Origin: Burkholderiales bacterium PBB1
Lineage (GTDB): Bacteria > Pseudomonadota > Gammaproteobacteria > Burkholderiales > Burkholderiaceae_C
Length of the DNA stretch: 64,000 nt
Reading direction: 5' to 3'
Assembly (NCBI GenBank): GCA_002255905.1
Contig: NKIN01000002.1
Coordinates: 434,001 to 498,000 of the forward strand
Part shown: piece after piece, positions 54,819 through 64,000 of the stretch
How the letters are laid out: each line of letters begins with the position of its first letter
Numbering within the stretch: position 1 is the stretch's first letter
Position numbers and translations under genes: made by a program
The notes under the pieces: model-generated
Databases searched by the model: none
Told to the model about the DNA's origin: nothing
The model's input: only the letters and a program-made list of their open reading frames with translations

Positions 54819-55985
54819 ATGGTGTCTGCTTGGCTGCTGCCGGAGCACATCGCTGACGTTCTGCCCGCACAGGCACGACAGGTCGAGCGCATGCGCAGAA
54901 CCTTGCTTGATGTGGCTGGCGGTTATGGCTACGAATTGGTCATTCCGCCTCTGGTTGAACACCTCGATTCGTTGCTGAGTGGCACTGGTCGCGAACTTGA
55001 CCTGCGCACCTTCAAGCTGGTCGACCAACTCAGTGGTCGCACGATCGGCATGCGCGCTGACAGCACGCCGCAGGTGGCGCGCATCGATGCACATCTGCTC
55101 AATCGCGAGGGCGTCACGCGTTTGTGCTACTGCGGCCCGCTGTTGCATACGCTGCCTTCAGGCTTGCATGGCACCCGCGAACCGCTGCAGTTCGGCGCCG
55201 AGATCTTCGGCCACCCGGGCCTGGAGGCCGATCTGGAGATCATCGATCTGGCGCTGGACTGCGCGAAGGCCGTGGGCCTGCAGTCGCCGACGCTCGACAT
55301 GAGCGATGCACGCATCGTTCGAGGCTTGTTGGCAGGTGCTGCGATCGACGCTGCGCACATCCATGCGATCGTGGATGCGCTGGCAGCCAAGGACGGTGAC
55401 GAATTGGGCCGACTGACCGCCGGGCTGATGTCCGATGTGCAAGCCGGCTTGCAGTGCCTGCTGCGCCTTTACGGCAACGATGAGGTGCTGACCGCCGCAG
55501 AGGTGCAACTGCCCAAGCGTGCGCCAATCGTCGCAGCACTTCGCGATCTGAGGCTTCTGGGTCGCCATGTCCGCGAGGCCTACCCTGACATACAGGTCGG
55601 CTATGACCTGGCTGATGTCGGCGGCTACGCGTACTACAGCGGCGCCCGATTCGCGCTCTACACGCCCGGCTCCTGCGATGCGCTGCTGCGTGGCGGGCGT
55701 TACGACGAGGTCGGTGCGGTCTTTGGTCGAAGCCGTGCCGCGGTCGGCTTCAGCGTGGTCGATCTGAAAGAGCTTGCTGAGCAGTCGCCGGTGGATCGAC
55801 CGCCCGCTGCGATCCGTGCGCCGTGGTCCGAGGAGCCGTCACTGCGTGCTGCAGTTCGGCGGTTGCGGCAACAGGGCGAGTCCGTCATTTGCCTGCTGCC
55901 CGGCCACGACATGGAAGGCCAGGGATTCGACTGCGACCGGCAACTGGTCATGCAGGACGGCGCATGGGTCGTCAGGACCGTTTGA
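54819..55985 (+). CDS. hisZ: ATP phosphoribosyltransferase regulatory subunit HisZ
   Basis: Catalytically inactive histidyl-tRNA-synthetase-like protein that activates the short form of HisG in histidine synthesis. Class II core motifs are partly kept (GRELDLRTFKLVDQLSGRTI, GMRADSTPQVARIDAHLL) but the anticodon domain is missing. 388 residues. A TACAAT (54785-54790) upstream could be its -10 box, without a clear -35. Lies in the conserved hflC-DUF2065-hisZ-purA order; hisG is not in this window. Confidence 0.94.
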   Translation: MVSAWLLPEHIADVLPAQARQVERMRRTLLDVAGGYGYELVIPPLVEHLDSLLSGTGRELDLRTFKLVDQLSGRTIGMRADSTPQVARIDAHLLNREGVTRLCYCGPLLHTLPSGLHGTREPLQFGAEIFGHPGLEADLEIIDLALDCAKAVGLQSPTLDMSDARIVRGLLAGAAIDAAHIHAIVDALAAKDGDELGRLTAGLMSDVQAGLQCLLRLYGNDEVLTAAEVQLPKRAPIVAALRDLRLLGRHVREAYPDIQVGYDLADVGGYAYYSGARFALYTPGSCDALLRGGRYDEVGAVFGRSRAAVGFSVVDLKELAEQSPVDRPPAAIRAPWSEEPSLRAAVRRLRQQGESVICLLPGHDMEGQGFDCDRQLVMQDGAWVVRTV

Positions 55986-55993
55986 TGGAATGA

Positions 55994-57388
<1,395 letters not shown>

Positions 57389-57428
57389 AAGCAGTCGAAA
57401 TGCCGACCATCAATCGCGGGAGATGCGC

Positions 57429-57950
57429 ATGCTGACCGATGACGGGAAGCACCTCTACGTCTCTTGGGGCGAGTACCACATGCTCATCGAACGGCTGGCG
57501 CTGAAGATCCATGCTTCGGGCTGGGAGTTTGATCAGATCCTGTGTCTGGCTCGAGGTGGCATGCGGCCGGGCGATGTGTTGTCTCGGGTGTTCGACAAAC
57601 CGCTGGGCATCATGTCGACCAGTTCGTACAGGGCCGCAGCGGGAACACTGCAAGGTCGGCTCGACATGGCGACCTACATCACCTTGCCGCAAGGCGAACT
57701 CGGTGGCCGGGTGCTGCTGGTCGATGACCTGGCTGACACCGGTGTGACGCTGCGCGCGGTGGTCGATCGACTGCGTGGCATGCCAGCAATCAGCGAGTTG
57801 CGTTCAGCGGTGATCTGGACCAAGGGAGTTTCGTCTTACCAGCCCGACTATCACGTCGAGTTGTTGCCGACGAGTCCGTGGATCCATCAACCATTCGAAG
57901 AGTACGACGACATGCGGCCTGACAAGCTGGCGAAGAAGTTCGCCATCTGA
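57429..57950 (+). CDS. Purine-type phosphoribosyltransferase
   Basis: 173 residues from ATG 57429, with GGGAG about 6 bases upstream. PRPP-binding motif VLLVDDLADTGVTL and an upstream ILCLARGGMRPGD loop define the type I PRTase fold; the C-terminal WIHQPFEEYDD resembles xanthine/guanine PRTases. The position after purA supports purine salvage. The exact base is not determinable here. The ORF runs further upstream only as a shadow of purA. Confidence 0.9.
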   Translation: MLTDDGKHLYVSWGEYHMLIERLALKIHASGWEFDQILCLARGGMRPGDVLSRVFDKPLGIMSTSSYRAAAGTLQGRLDMATYITLPQGELGGRVLLVDDLADTGVTLRAVVDRLRGMPAISELRSAVIWTKGVSSYQPDYHVELLPTSPWIHQPFEEYDDMRPDKLAKKFAI

Positions 57951-58010
57951 GCGCTGCCCGCGCTGTCGAACATGCGCACTGCCGCTTCAATGGCGGTGCA
58001 TTTCAAACCC

Positions 58011-58043
58011 GAAAACAAAGAAGCCAGCACGTGTGCTGGCTTC
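58011..58043 (-). terminator. Terminator of tRNA-Leu(CAG)
   Basis: GAAGCCAGCAC (58020-58030) and GTGCTGGCTTC (58033-58043) form a perfect 11-base inverted repeat. Read on the minus strand it is followed by TTTGTTTTC, an intrinsic terminator 8 bases after the tRNA 3' end. On the plus strand only a weak T-containing run follows, so it serves the phosphoribosyltransferase gene poorly. Confidence 0.85.
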
Positions 58044-58051
58044 GATATATT

Positions 58052-58136
<85 letters not shown>

Positions 58137-58152
58137 ATTCAGGAAGCCTGAG

Positions 58153-58181
58153 ATCATATCATCGACAAGACAACAAACCAA
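58153..58181 (-). promoter_or_regulatory. Promoter of tRNA-Leu(CAG)
   Basis: On the minus strand TTGGTT (58176-58181) and TATGAT (58153-58158) are spaced by exactly 17 bases; the tRNA begins 16 bases after the -10. This is the best-matching sigma-70-type promoter I found in the window. It lies in the 72-base spacer divergent to rnr. Confidence 0.6.
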
Positions 58182-58208
58182 CCCCCCAGTGCCATTGGCG
58201 CTGACCTC

Positions 58209-60473
58209 ATGAGCGAGGTCGAAGGCACGGTGCAAGGACACCGCGACGGACACGGCTTCGTGATCCGCGACGACCGACAAGCCGATCTGTATCTGTCGCC
58301 CCAGGAAATGCGTGCGGTGCTGCACCGCGATCGGGTCAAGGCACGCATCGTGCGCTTCGACCGCAAGGGCCGCCCCGAAGGCCGTGTGCTCGAGATCATC
58401 GAACGCAAGAAGGCGCCGATCATCGGACGCCTGCTGCATGAAAGCGGTGTCTGGCTGGTGGCGCCCGAAGACAAGCGCTACGGACAGGACATCCTCATCC
58501 CGAAGAACGCCGTTGCCAATGCAACGGCAGGGCAGGTGGTGGCCATCGAATTGACCGAGCCACCGTCGATGTACTCACAGCCTGTAGGTCGTGTGACCGA
58601 AGTGCTGGGCGAGATCGACGACCCTGGCATGGAGATCGAGATCGCGGTGCGCAAGTACGAAGTGCCGCACCGCTTCTCGCCGGAAACCCTGGCGCAGGCG
58701 GCAGGATTGCCCGACAAGATCCGTCCGATCGACCGCAAGCAGCGCATCGACCTGACCGACGTCGCGCTGGTCACGATCGACGGCGAAGACGCACGCGACT
58801 TCGACGATGCGGTGTATTGCGAGCCCGCTGTCGTCGGCAAAAGCGCGGGCCGCAGCAAGGCGCCGAACGGCTGGCGCCTGCTGGTCGCGATCGCCGACGT
58901 CAGCCATTACGTGAAGCCGGGCGAGCCGCTCGACAACGACGCCTACGAGCGCGCCACTTCGGTGTATTTCCCGCGCCGCGTGATCCCGATGCTGCCGGAG
59001 AAGCTCTCCAACGGGCTGTGTTCGCTGAACCCCAATGAAGATCGGTTGGCGATGGTGTGCGACATGCTGATCACCGCCACGGGCGAGATCCAGGCGTACC
59101 AGTTCTATCCTGCGGTCATCAATTCACACGCTCGCTTCACCTACAACGAAGTGGCGGCCATCCTGGGCAACACGCGTGGCCCTGAAGCCATGCGTCGCAA
59201 GGACCGGATCGACGACTTGTTGAACCTCAACGAGGTCTACCGCGCGCTGGTGAAGGAGCGCAGCAAGCGTGGCGCGATCGACTTCGAGACGACCGAGACG
59301 CAGATCGTCTGCGACGACAACGGCCGCATCGAGAAGATCATCCCGCGCACGCGCAACGAGGCGCACAAGCTGATCGAAGAGGCGATGCTGGCGGCCAATG
59401 TGTGTGCCGCTGATTTCATCGCCGGGGCCAAACATCCGTCGCTGTACCGCGTGCACGAAGGCCCGACGCCGGAGAAGAAGACGCTGCTTCAGAACTACCT
59501 GAAGGCGCTCGGCCTGGGCCTGTCGATCAGCGACGACCCGAAGCCGCGCGAGTACCAGCAGATCGCTGCTGCCACCAAGGACCGCGTCGATGCCGAGCAG
59601 ATCCACTCGATGCTGCTGCGCTCGATGCAGCAGGCGATCTACACCGCCAGCAACAGCGGACATTTCGGTCTGGCCTACGAGGCCTACACCCACTTCACCA
59701 GCCCGATCCGTCGCTATCCTGATCTGTTGGTCCACCGCGTCATCAAGGCCATCCTGGGCAGCAAGCGGTATCTGCTGAGCAAAGGCATGGTCGAGTCGAT
59801 GCCCCCCGCGCGCAGCATGGGCAAGTCGCCCAAGCAAGCCAAGCCAGCGAAGGCCGTGACGTTGACCGCCGAGGGCGAGGTGTGGGAGGTGGCAGGCGCG
59901 CATTGCAGCGCCAATGAACGCCGTGCCGACGAGGCTTCGCGCGATGTCGAGGCCTGGCTGAAATGCCGCTACATGCGCGAGCACCTGGGCGAGGAATACA
60001 GCGGTCGTGTCAGTGCGGCCACCAGTTTCGGACTGTTCGTGCAGCTCGATGGTTTGTACGTCGAAGGCCTGGTCCACATCACCGAACTGGGTGGCGAGTA
60101 CTACCGCTTCGACGAGGTCAAACAGGAATTGCGCGGCGAACGCACGGGCGTGCGCTATGCCGTGGGATCGCGGGTGCGGGTGCAGGTCAGCCGCGTTGAT
60201 CTCGACGGCCGCAAGATCGACTTCCGCATGGTGCGCGACGGCGAGGAGGACGCAGCGATGGTGCGTGCGAAGCGCGAGCGCACGAGCGAACGCAATGGTG
60301 ACCGCCATGCCAGCGCGGTAGCCGAACTGGCCAGCGTCAAGGAGACCGACCGAGCAGTGAAAGCCGCTGGCAAGCGCAAGGGTTACAGCGCTTCGGGAGC
60401 ACGCTTGAACCCGGTCCGTGCGGCCAAGACCGCCGCCCGCAAGGGGCCGGCGAAAGCCGCCAAGCGACGCTAG
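58209..60473 (+). CDS. rnr: Ribonuclease R
   Basis: 3'-5' exoribonuclease that degrades structured RNA. Domains in order: cold-shock/OB domain (GTVQGHRDGHGFVIRD), RNB catalytic domain with the Asp cluster DGEDARDFDDAVYC, S1 domain (YSGRVSAATSFGLFVQLDG) and a basic Lys/Arg/Ala tail (about 30 residues). 754 residues, close to the family size. Its last 4 bases overlap the stop of the convergent nnr gene. Confidence 0.96.
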   Translation: MSEVEGTVQGHRDGHGFVIRDDRQADLYLSPQEMRAVLHRDRVKARIVRFDRKGRPEGRVLEIIERKKAPIIGRLLHESGVWLVAPEDKRYGQDILIPKNAVANATAGQVVAIELTEPPSMYSQPVGRVTEVLGEIDDPGMEIEIAVRKYEVPHRFSPETLAQAAGLPDKIRPIDRKQRIDLTDVALVTIDGEDARDFDDAVYCEPAVVGKSAGRSKAPNGWRLLVAIADVSHYVKPGEPLDNDAYERATSVYFPRRVIPMLPEKLSNGLCSLNPNEDRLAMVCDMLITATGEIQAYQFYPAVINSHARFTYNEVAAILGNTRGPEAMRRKDRIDDLLNLNEVYRALVKERSKRGAIDFETTETQIVCDDNGRIEKIIPRTRNEAHKLIEEAMLAANVCAADFIAGAKHPSLYRVHEGPTPEKKTLLQNYLKALGLGLSISDDPKPREYQQIAAATKDRVDAEQIHSMLLRSMQQAIYTASNSGHFGLAYEAYTHFTSPIRRYPDLLVHRVIKAILGSKRYLLSKGMVESMPPARSMGKSPKQAKPAKAVTLTAEGEVWEVAGAHCSANERRADEASRDVEAWLKCRYMREHLGEEYSGRVSAATSFGLFVQLDGLYVEGLVHITELGGEYYRFDEVKQELRGERTGVRYAVGSRVRVQVSRVDLDGRKIDFRMVRDGEEDAAMVRAKRERTSERNGDRHASAVAELASVKETDRAVKAAGKRKGYSASGARLNPVRAAKTAARKGPAKAAKRR

Positions 60474-62023
60474 GCAGGCTGCGTCGGCCAGCGGGCGGTG
60501 CGTCTGTAGCGCAGGTCGTGCTTCAAGCGCCGAATCAGCTCGCTTGCCGGCAGGGCGCCGGGTTGCTGCGGCTCTGCGGCGGCGCCGTGATCGGCGACGG
60601 CTTGTGACGCGACGCTGAATGCCAGAGCCGGCTCGTCGTCGGTTTCTGGCATGGCAGCCTGGGCCCACCGACCACCGATCCAACCGGCCAGTACATCCCC
60701 GGTGCCACCACTGGCAAGGGCGCTGTTGCCCGTGCCGTTGATGTGCGGAACCTGTCCCGGTGCCGCTGTGACGGTTCCCGACCCCTTCAGCACCACCACG
60801 CAGCCGGTCAGCTCGGCAAGCTTGCGGGCGGCGCTCAGTCGATCAGCTTGCACGGTGGCGGTTTCGCAGCCCAGCAACCTGGCGGCTTCCAGTGGGTGAG
60901 GTGTCAGCACCGTGGCCCGCGAGTGCCTGGCACGCGCTTGAAGTTGCGTCAGAAGTTGCACGTCGGCGGCCACCGCATTCAGTGCATCGGCATCGAGCAC
61001 CAGCCGACCGGCCAGGCTCAGCAGGCGAGGCAGGCGGTCGCGTACCGCGTTGCCACCGCCACAGCCGCAGACCACGGTGGCCGCCGCCAGTACCGAGGCC
61101 GGCGATCGAGTCCAGTCGCTGCGCACCATCAACTCCGGGTGCAGCACGTCGAGGCCCGCCTTGTCGGTGTCTTGCAACCACTCGAGGAAAACACGCCCCG
61201 CACCGGCCACCTGAGCCGCTCGCGCGGCCAGCAAGGCGGCGCCAGCCATGCCGGTCGCACCGCCGACGATGCCGACATCACCGAAGCTGCCTTTGTGGCG
61301 GGCGTGCGGACGAAGCTCTGCTGGCGCTGGAGCGCCGCTGAGCCAGGCGTCGGGGGCTGTCGACTCCTCGGCGACGTCAAGCCCATCGAACCAGACAGCG
61401 CCGGCCTGATCTCGGCCATCCGCGGTGAACAAGCCTGGCTTCAGTGTCAGCAGCAACAGCGTGTGATCGGCACGCACGCAGGCCGCACCCAGCCGTCGCC
61501 CGGTGTCAGCGTCCAGACCACTGGGCAGATCGATCGAAACGACCGGGCAGCCAGCAACGTTCAGCCGCTCGATGCAGTCGGCCGTACGACCCTCGGGCGC
61601 TCGTGAGGCACCGATGCCCAGCAGCGCATCGATCGCGACATCGAAGTCATCTGATGGCGATGGCAATCGATCAACGATTTGCACACCTGCGGCGGCAGCG
61701 CGATCGCGCGCGGCGAGCGCATCGGCAGGCGCAGCCCGATCGCCGAGCGCCATGCCCAGCCAGGTGATCTGCACCTGCTTGCCCGCCTGTTGCAAGCGGG
61801 CTGCGGCCTCGAACCCGTCGCCGCCGTTGTTGCCTGGACCGGCAGCCACCCAGATGCGCTGCGCATGTGGCGCGATCGCCAGGGTCAGGCGAGCGACGGC
61901 GTCGCCCGCACGTTGCATCAGCGTGTGGGGCGGCAAGGTGGCGGCGGCCTGCGACTCGATCCGGCGCGTGGTCGCGGCGCAGTGCAGTGGCCAGAGTCGT
62001 GTCGGCGCAAGGATGCGGTGCAT
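60470..62023 (-). CDS. nnr: Bifunctional NAD(P)H-hydrate epimerase / ADP-dependent dehydratase
   Basis: Repairs hydrated NAD(P)H. N-terminal YjeF epimerase domain (GPGNNGGDGFEAAARL, DALLGIGAS) and C-terminal dehydratase domain of ribokinase fold (LDADALNAVA, LTPHPLEAARLLG, NGTGNSALASGGTGDVLAGW). 517 residues, the normal fused form. ATG 62023. Convergent with rnr and on the same strand as the downstream-named oxidase gene, 67 bases apart. Confidence 0.94.
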   Translation of the reverse strand: MHRILAPTRLWPLHCAATTRRIESQAAATLPPHTLMQRAGDAVARLTLAIAPHAQRIWVAAGPGNNGGDGFEAAARLQQAGKQVQITWLGMALGDRAAPADALAARDRAAAAGVQIVDRLPSPSDDFDVAIDALLGIGASRAPEGRTADCIERLNVAGCPVVSIDLPSGLDADTGRRLGAACVRADHTLLLLTLKPGLFTADGRDQAGAVWFDGLDVAEESTAPDAWLSGAPAPAELRPHARHKGSFGDVGIVGGATGMAGAALLAARAAQVAGAGRVFLEWLQDTDKAGLDVLHPELMVRSDWTRSPASVLAAATVVCGCGGGNAVRDRLPRLLSLAGRLVLDADALNAVAADVQLLTQLQARARHSRATVLTPHPLEAARLLGCETATVQADRLSAARKLAELTGCVVVLKGSGTVTAAPGQVPHINGTGNSALASGGTGDVLAGWIGGRWAQAAMPETDDEPALAFSVASQAVADHGAAAEPQQPGALPASELIRRLKHDLRYRRTARWPTQPA

Positions 62024-62090
62024 ATGGGGTCTGCCAGGGCGGTTGGACGCGAGGACGTCGATGATGCGCCGAGACCGATCGGATCGCGCG

Positions 62091-63356
62091 TCAGCGGAAC
62101 CGATCGATCGTCAGCCCTGTGGTGTCGATCTCGGCCATGCCGCCCGAGATCAGGCTCGACAGCACGCGTGCCGAGCCGCAAGCCACCGCCCACCCAACGC
62201 AGCCGTGCCCGAGGTTCAGCCACACGCCCTCCAGGCCGCTGCGACCCAGCACGGGCAAGCCGTCGGGCAAGCTGGGGCTTTCGCCTCGCCACTGTTGCGC
62301 CTGTGCAATACGGGACGCACCGGGAAACCAGTCGTCCAGCGCGCTGTACAGCGTCTTCCAGGCCGCTGCTTCCTGGGCACGACTCATGGCGCCAACCCGT
62401 GTGCCTCCAGACGCACGCAAGCGATTCCCCGCGCGAACGATCGACACGCCGCGCCGAGGATCCAGCAACACCGAGGTCGGACCAACTTGCGGATGAATGT
62501 CGTCCAGGCGCAGTGGCGCAGTCACCGACAACCCCGTCACGCCGACCAGCGGCAACGACAACCCGAGTTTGGTCAGCAACGGAACGGAGGCAAGGCCAGC
62601 GCACAGCACCACAGCGTCAACGGTGTCGCGTGAGCGCTCGGTACCGCGTTGCAGCGTCAACTCGGGCTTCGTGCCGGGCTGGATCGCAACTACCTGCGTG
62701 TTGAAGGCAAAGTGCGCGCCATGCCGTTGGGCGTGCTGCTTGATCAGGTGAGCGAACTCGCGGCTGTTGCCTGCCCCTTCGTCCATAAGGCGCACAGCGC
62801 CGTGCAACGGCGCCTGCGGATTCAGGCCCAGCTCCAGCGCGCGGCATTCGTCGGCTGTCAGCCTCTGATGGCGCACGCCGAGTTCATCGAGCAAGGCCAA
62901 GCCACTCAGCAGGCGGTGCGAGTCCGCTGCACTGCGCGAAACCACCATGACACCCGACGAACGCTCGAAGTCCAGATGCAATGATTGGGTCAGCTCGGCA
63001 GTGCGTGCCCGGCTGTAACCGGCGAGGCGATGCAGCCGGTGGTGCAATTCGCGTTGCATTGCTGCGCGGTTCGCACGCAGCCACTTCAGTTTCCAGCCCA
63101 GGTTCCCCGCAGGTGAGCCCAGCGCGAGCGCCGCGGGCAGCCGACCCCGCAAGGCCAGCCCGAGGAGATTGCCCGAGACGGCCAGCGGCGACCACGCTGC
63201 GGCCCAGCCCTCGCCGTCGAGCCCTGCAGGCGCAAAGCTGGCCTCGGCGGCGATGCTGCTGCCTTGTTCGAACACCGTGACGTCATGACCGGCCGCAGCC
63301 AGTTCGTAGGCAGACGTGACGCCGACGATGCCGGCACCGATCACCGCGATGCGCAT
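62091..63356 (-). CDS. dadA: D-amino-acid dehydrogenase-like FAD oxidoreductase
   Basis: FAD-dependent oxidase of the DadA group that deaminates D-amino acids and passes electrons to the respiratory chain. N-terminal dinucleotide motif VIGAGIVGVTSAYELAAAGH and VFEQ, C-terminal GVWLNLGHGCVGWAVACGSA. 421 residues from ATG 63356; a TTG two codons earlier is possible. No alanine racemase gene is adjacent, so a substrate other than D-Ala is possible and the gene name is a family-level call. Confidence 0.82.
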   Translation of the reverse strand: MRIAVIGAGIVGVTSAYELAAAGHDVTVFEQGSSIAAEASFAPAGLDGEGWAAAWSPLAVSGNLLGLALRGRLPAALALGSPAGNLGWKLKWLRANRAAMQRELHHRLHRLAGYSRARTAELTQSLHLDFERSSGVMVVSRSAADSHRLLSGLALLDELGVRHQRLTADECRALELGLNPQAPLHGAVRLMDEGAGNSREFAHLIKQHAQRHGAHFAFNTQVVAIQPGTKPELTLQRGTERSRDTVDAVVLCAGLASVPLLTKLGLSLPLVGVTGLSVTAPLRLDDIHPQVGPTSVLLDPRRGVSIVRAGNRLRASGGTRVGAMSRAQEAAAWKTLYSALDDWFPGASRIAQAQQWRGESPSLPDGLPVLGRSGLEGVWLNLGHGCVGWAVACGSARVLSSLISGGMAEIDTTGLTIDRFR

Positions 63357-63450
63357 GCTCAACGACTCCGCCCGAACATCGAGACCAGTGTCAACGAGGC
63401 TGCGAGCGAGGCTGAGTAGCGGGGAACGGGGACCGAATTCATGTCGGGGC

Positions 63451-63459
63451 TGATATACT
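63451..63459 (+). promoter_or_regulatory. Extended -10 promoter of the rpsB transcript
   Basis: TGATATACT is a near-consensus extended -10 (TGn-TATACT). The -35 region (about 63431-63436, GACCGA) is poor, as is tolerated with an extended -10. Transcription from about 63466 would give a 5' leader of some 140 bases before rpsB. Confidence 0.55.
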
Positions 63460-63475
63460 CAGCGGGTTTTTCCGG

Positions 63476-63585
63476 GGTGGGATTGATCCCGACCGCGAAC
63501 AAACACATCCGCAAATCCGGCTGCCAAAAGGTGTCGCCAAGCTGTTGGAAAAACTCCAGCAAATCGGCGATTCAGGCTGGATTTT
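63476..63585 (+). promoter_or_regulatory. Structured 5' leader of rpsB (candidate autoregulatory RNA)
   Basis: Two hairpins are visible. The first pairs GGT-GGGA with TCCC-G-ACC (63476-63494). The second pairs TCCAGC (63555-63560) with GCTGGA (63576-63581), with an inner AATC/GATT stem and TTTT directly after, which resembles an intrinsic terminator 23 bases before rpsB. rpsB operons are autogenously controlled by S2 in known bacteria; whether this leader does so is inference. Confidence 0.5.
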
Positions 63586-63608
63586 AGAATCAACCTTTGG
63601 AGTTGTTA

Positions 63609-64000
63609 ATGTCTGTAAGCATGCGTGAAATGCTGGAGGCCGGCGTCCATTTCGGACACCAGACCCGCTTCTGGAACCCCAAGATGGCCCCGTACATCTA
63701 CGGCCATCGCAACAAGATCCACATCATCAATCTTGAAAAGACGCAGCCGCTTTTCAATGATGCGATGAAGTTTCTGCGGCAACTCGCCGCCAAGCGCGGC
63801 ACCGTGCTGATGGTCGGCACCAAGCGCCAGGCCCGCGAAGTGGTGGCACTCGAGGCACAGCGTGCCGGCATGCCCTACGTCGACCAGCGCTGGCTCGGCG
63901 GCATGTTGACCAACTTCAAGACGGTCAAGGGCTCGCTCAAGCGCCTGAAGGACATGCAGGCCCAAGTTGAATCTGGCACGGAAATCCGCATCAAGAAGGA
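63609..64000 (+). CDS. rpsB: 30S ribosomal protein S2, 3'-truncated by window edge
   Basis: About 130 N-terminal residues are present. Signatures [40 protein letters not shown] and [20 protein letters not shown] are unmistakable. ATG 63609 follows GGAG at 63598-63601. In most bacteria tsf, pyrH and frr follow, outside the window. Confidence 0.98.
   Translation, partial: MSVSMREMLEAGVHFGHQTRFWNPKMAPYIYGHRNKIHIINLEKTQPLFNDAMKFLRQLAAKRGTVLMVGTKRQAREVVALEAQRAGMPYVDQRWLGGMLTNFKTVKGSLKRLKDMQAQVESGTEIRIKK

Overview
This is a chromosomal window from a high-GC betaproteobacterium, almost certainly of the order Burkholderiales. The evidence is the gene order ilvB-ilvH-ilvC-pssA-leuA, tig-clpP-clpX-lon, rlmN-pilW-rodZ-ispG-hisS-yfgM-bamB-der-hfq-hflX-hflK-hflC-hisZ-purA and sucA-odhB-lpdA-zapE, together with the GC-rich codon use. 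The genus cannot be fixed from sequence reading alone. I see no phage, transposase, CRISPR array or plasmid function. The window opens inside ilvB and closes inside rpsB. No gene-free stretch exceeds 300 bases.

Layout. 1-5.5 kb: branched-chain amino acid synthesis (ilvBHC), phosphatidylserine synthase and leuA. leuA is preceded by what looks like a complete leucine attenuator: a 19-codon Leu-rich leader peptide plus an intrinsic terminator. 5.5-11.7 kb: the accessory part, holding a penicillin-binding endopeptidase, an ATP-grasp protein, a tiny cationic Lys/Gly-repeat protein, a HExxH putative peptide hydroxylase, an IclR regulator, an SRPBCC protein and a secreted TIGR03790-type protein. 11.7-14.7 kb: squalene synthesis operon hpnCDE. 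14.8-21.3 kb: tRNA-Leu(UAG), the trigger factor/ClpP/ClpX/Lon proteostasis block, and three more tRNAs separated by terminator-like hairpins. 21.4-25.9 kb: ETF, an acyl-CoA dehydrogenase and a nitronate monooxygenase-like flavoprotein. 26.1-33.7 kb: the 2-oxoglutarate dehydrogenase complex, zapE and a secreted charged protein. 33.7-41.2 kb: PP2C phosphatase, DinG/YoaA helicase, bamD, rluD, scpB and an unusually extended rluB. 41.3-58 kb: ndk and the long conserved block from rlmN to purA, then a phosphoribosyltransferase. 58-64 kb: tRNA-Leu(CAG), RNase R, NAD(P)HX repair enzyme, a D-amino-acid dehydrogenase-like oxidase, and rpsB behind a long structured leader.

Most interesting. The segment 6639-8907 has the shape of an undescribed RiPP-like (ribosomally made, post-translationally modified peptide) locus. 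It encodes a 64-residue peptide with a conserved-looking N-terminal segment and a KVG-repeat, strongly cationic C-terminal half. Directly downstream is a protein with the HEAGH and DPRP...H signature of the HExxH peptide-modification (putative peptide beta-hydroxylase) family. Divergently upstream is a protein with an ATP-grasp metal-binding end motif. The functional link is inference; the motifs and layout are visible. Second in interest are the leuA attenuator, the structured rpsB leader, and the hairpins interleaved with tRNA genes.
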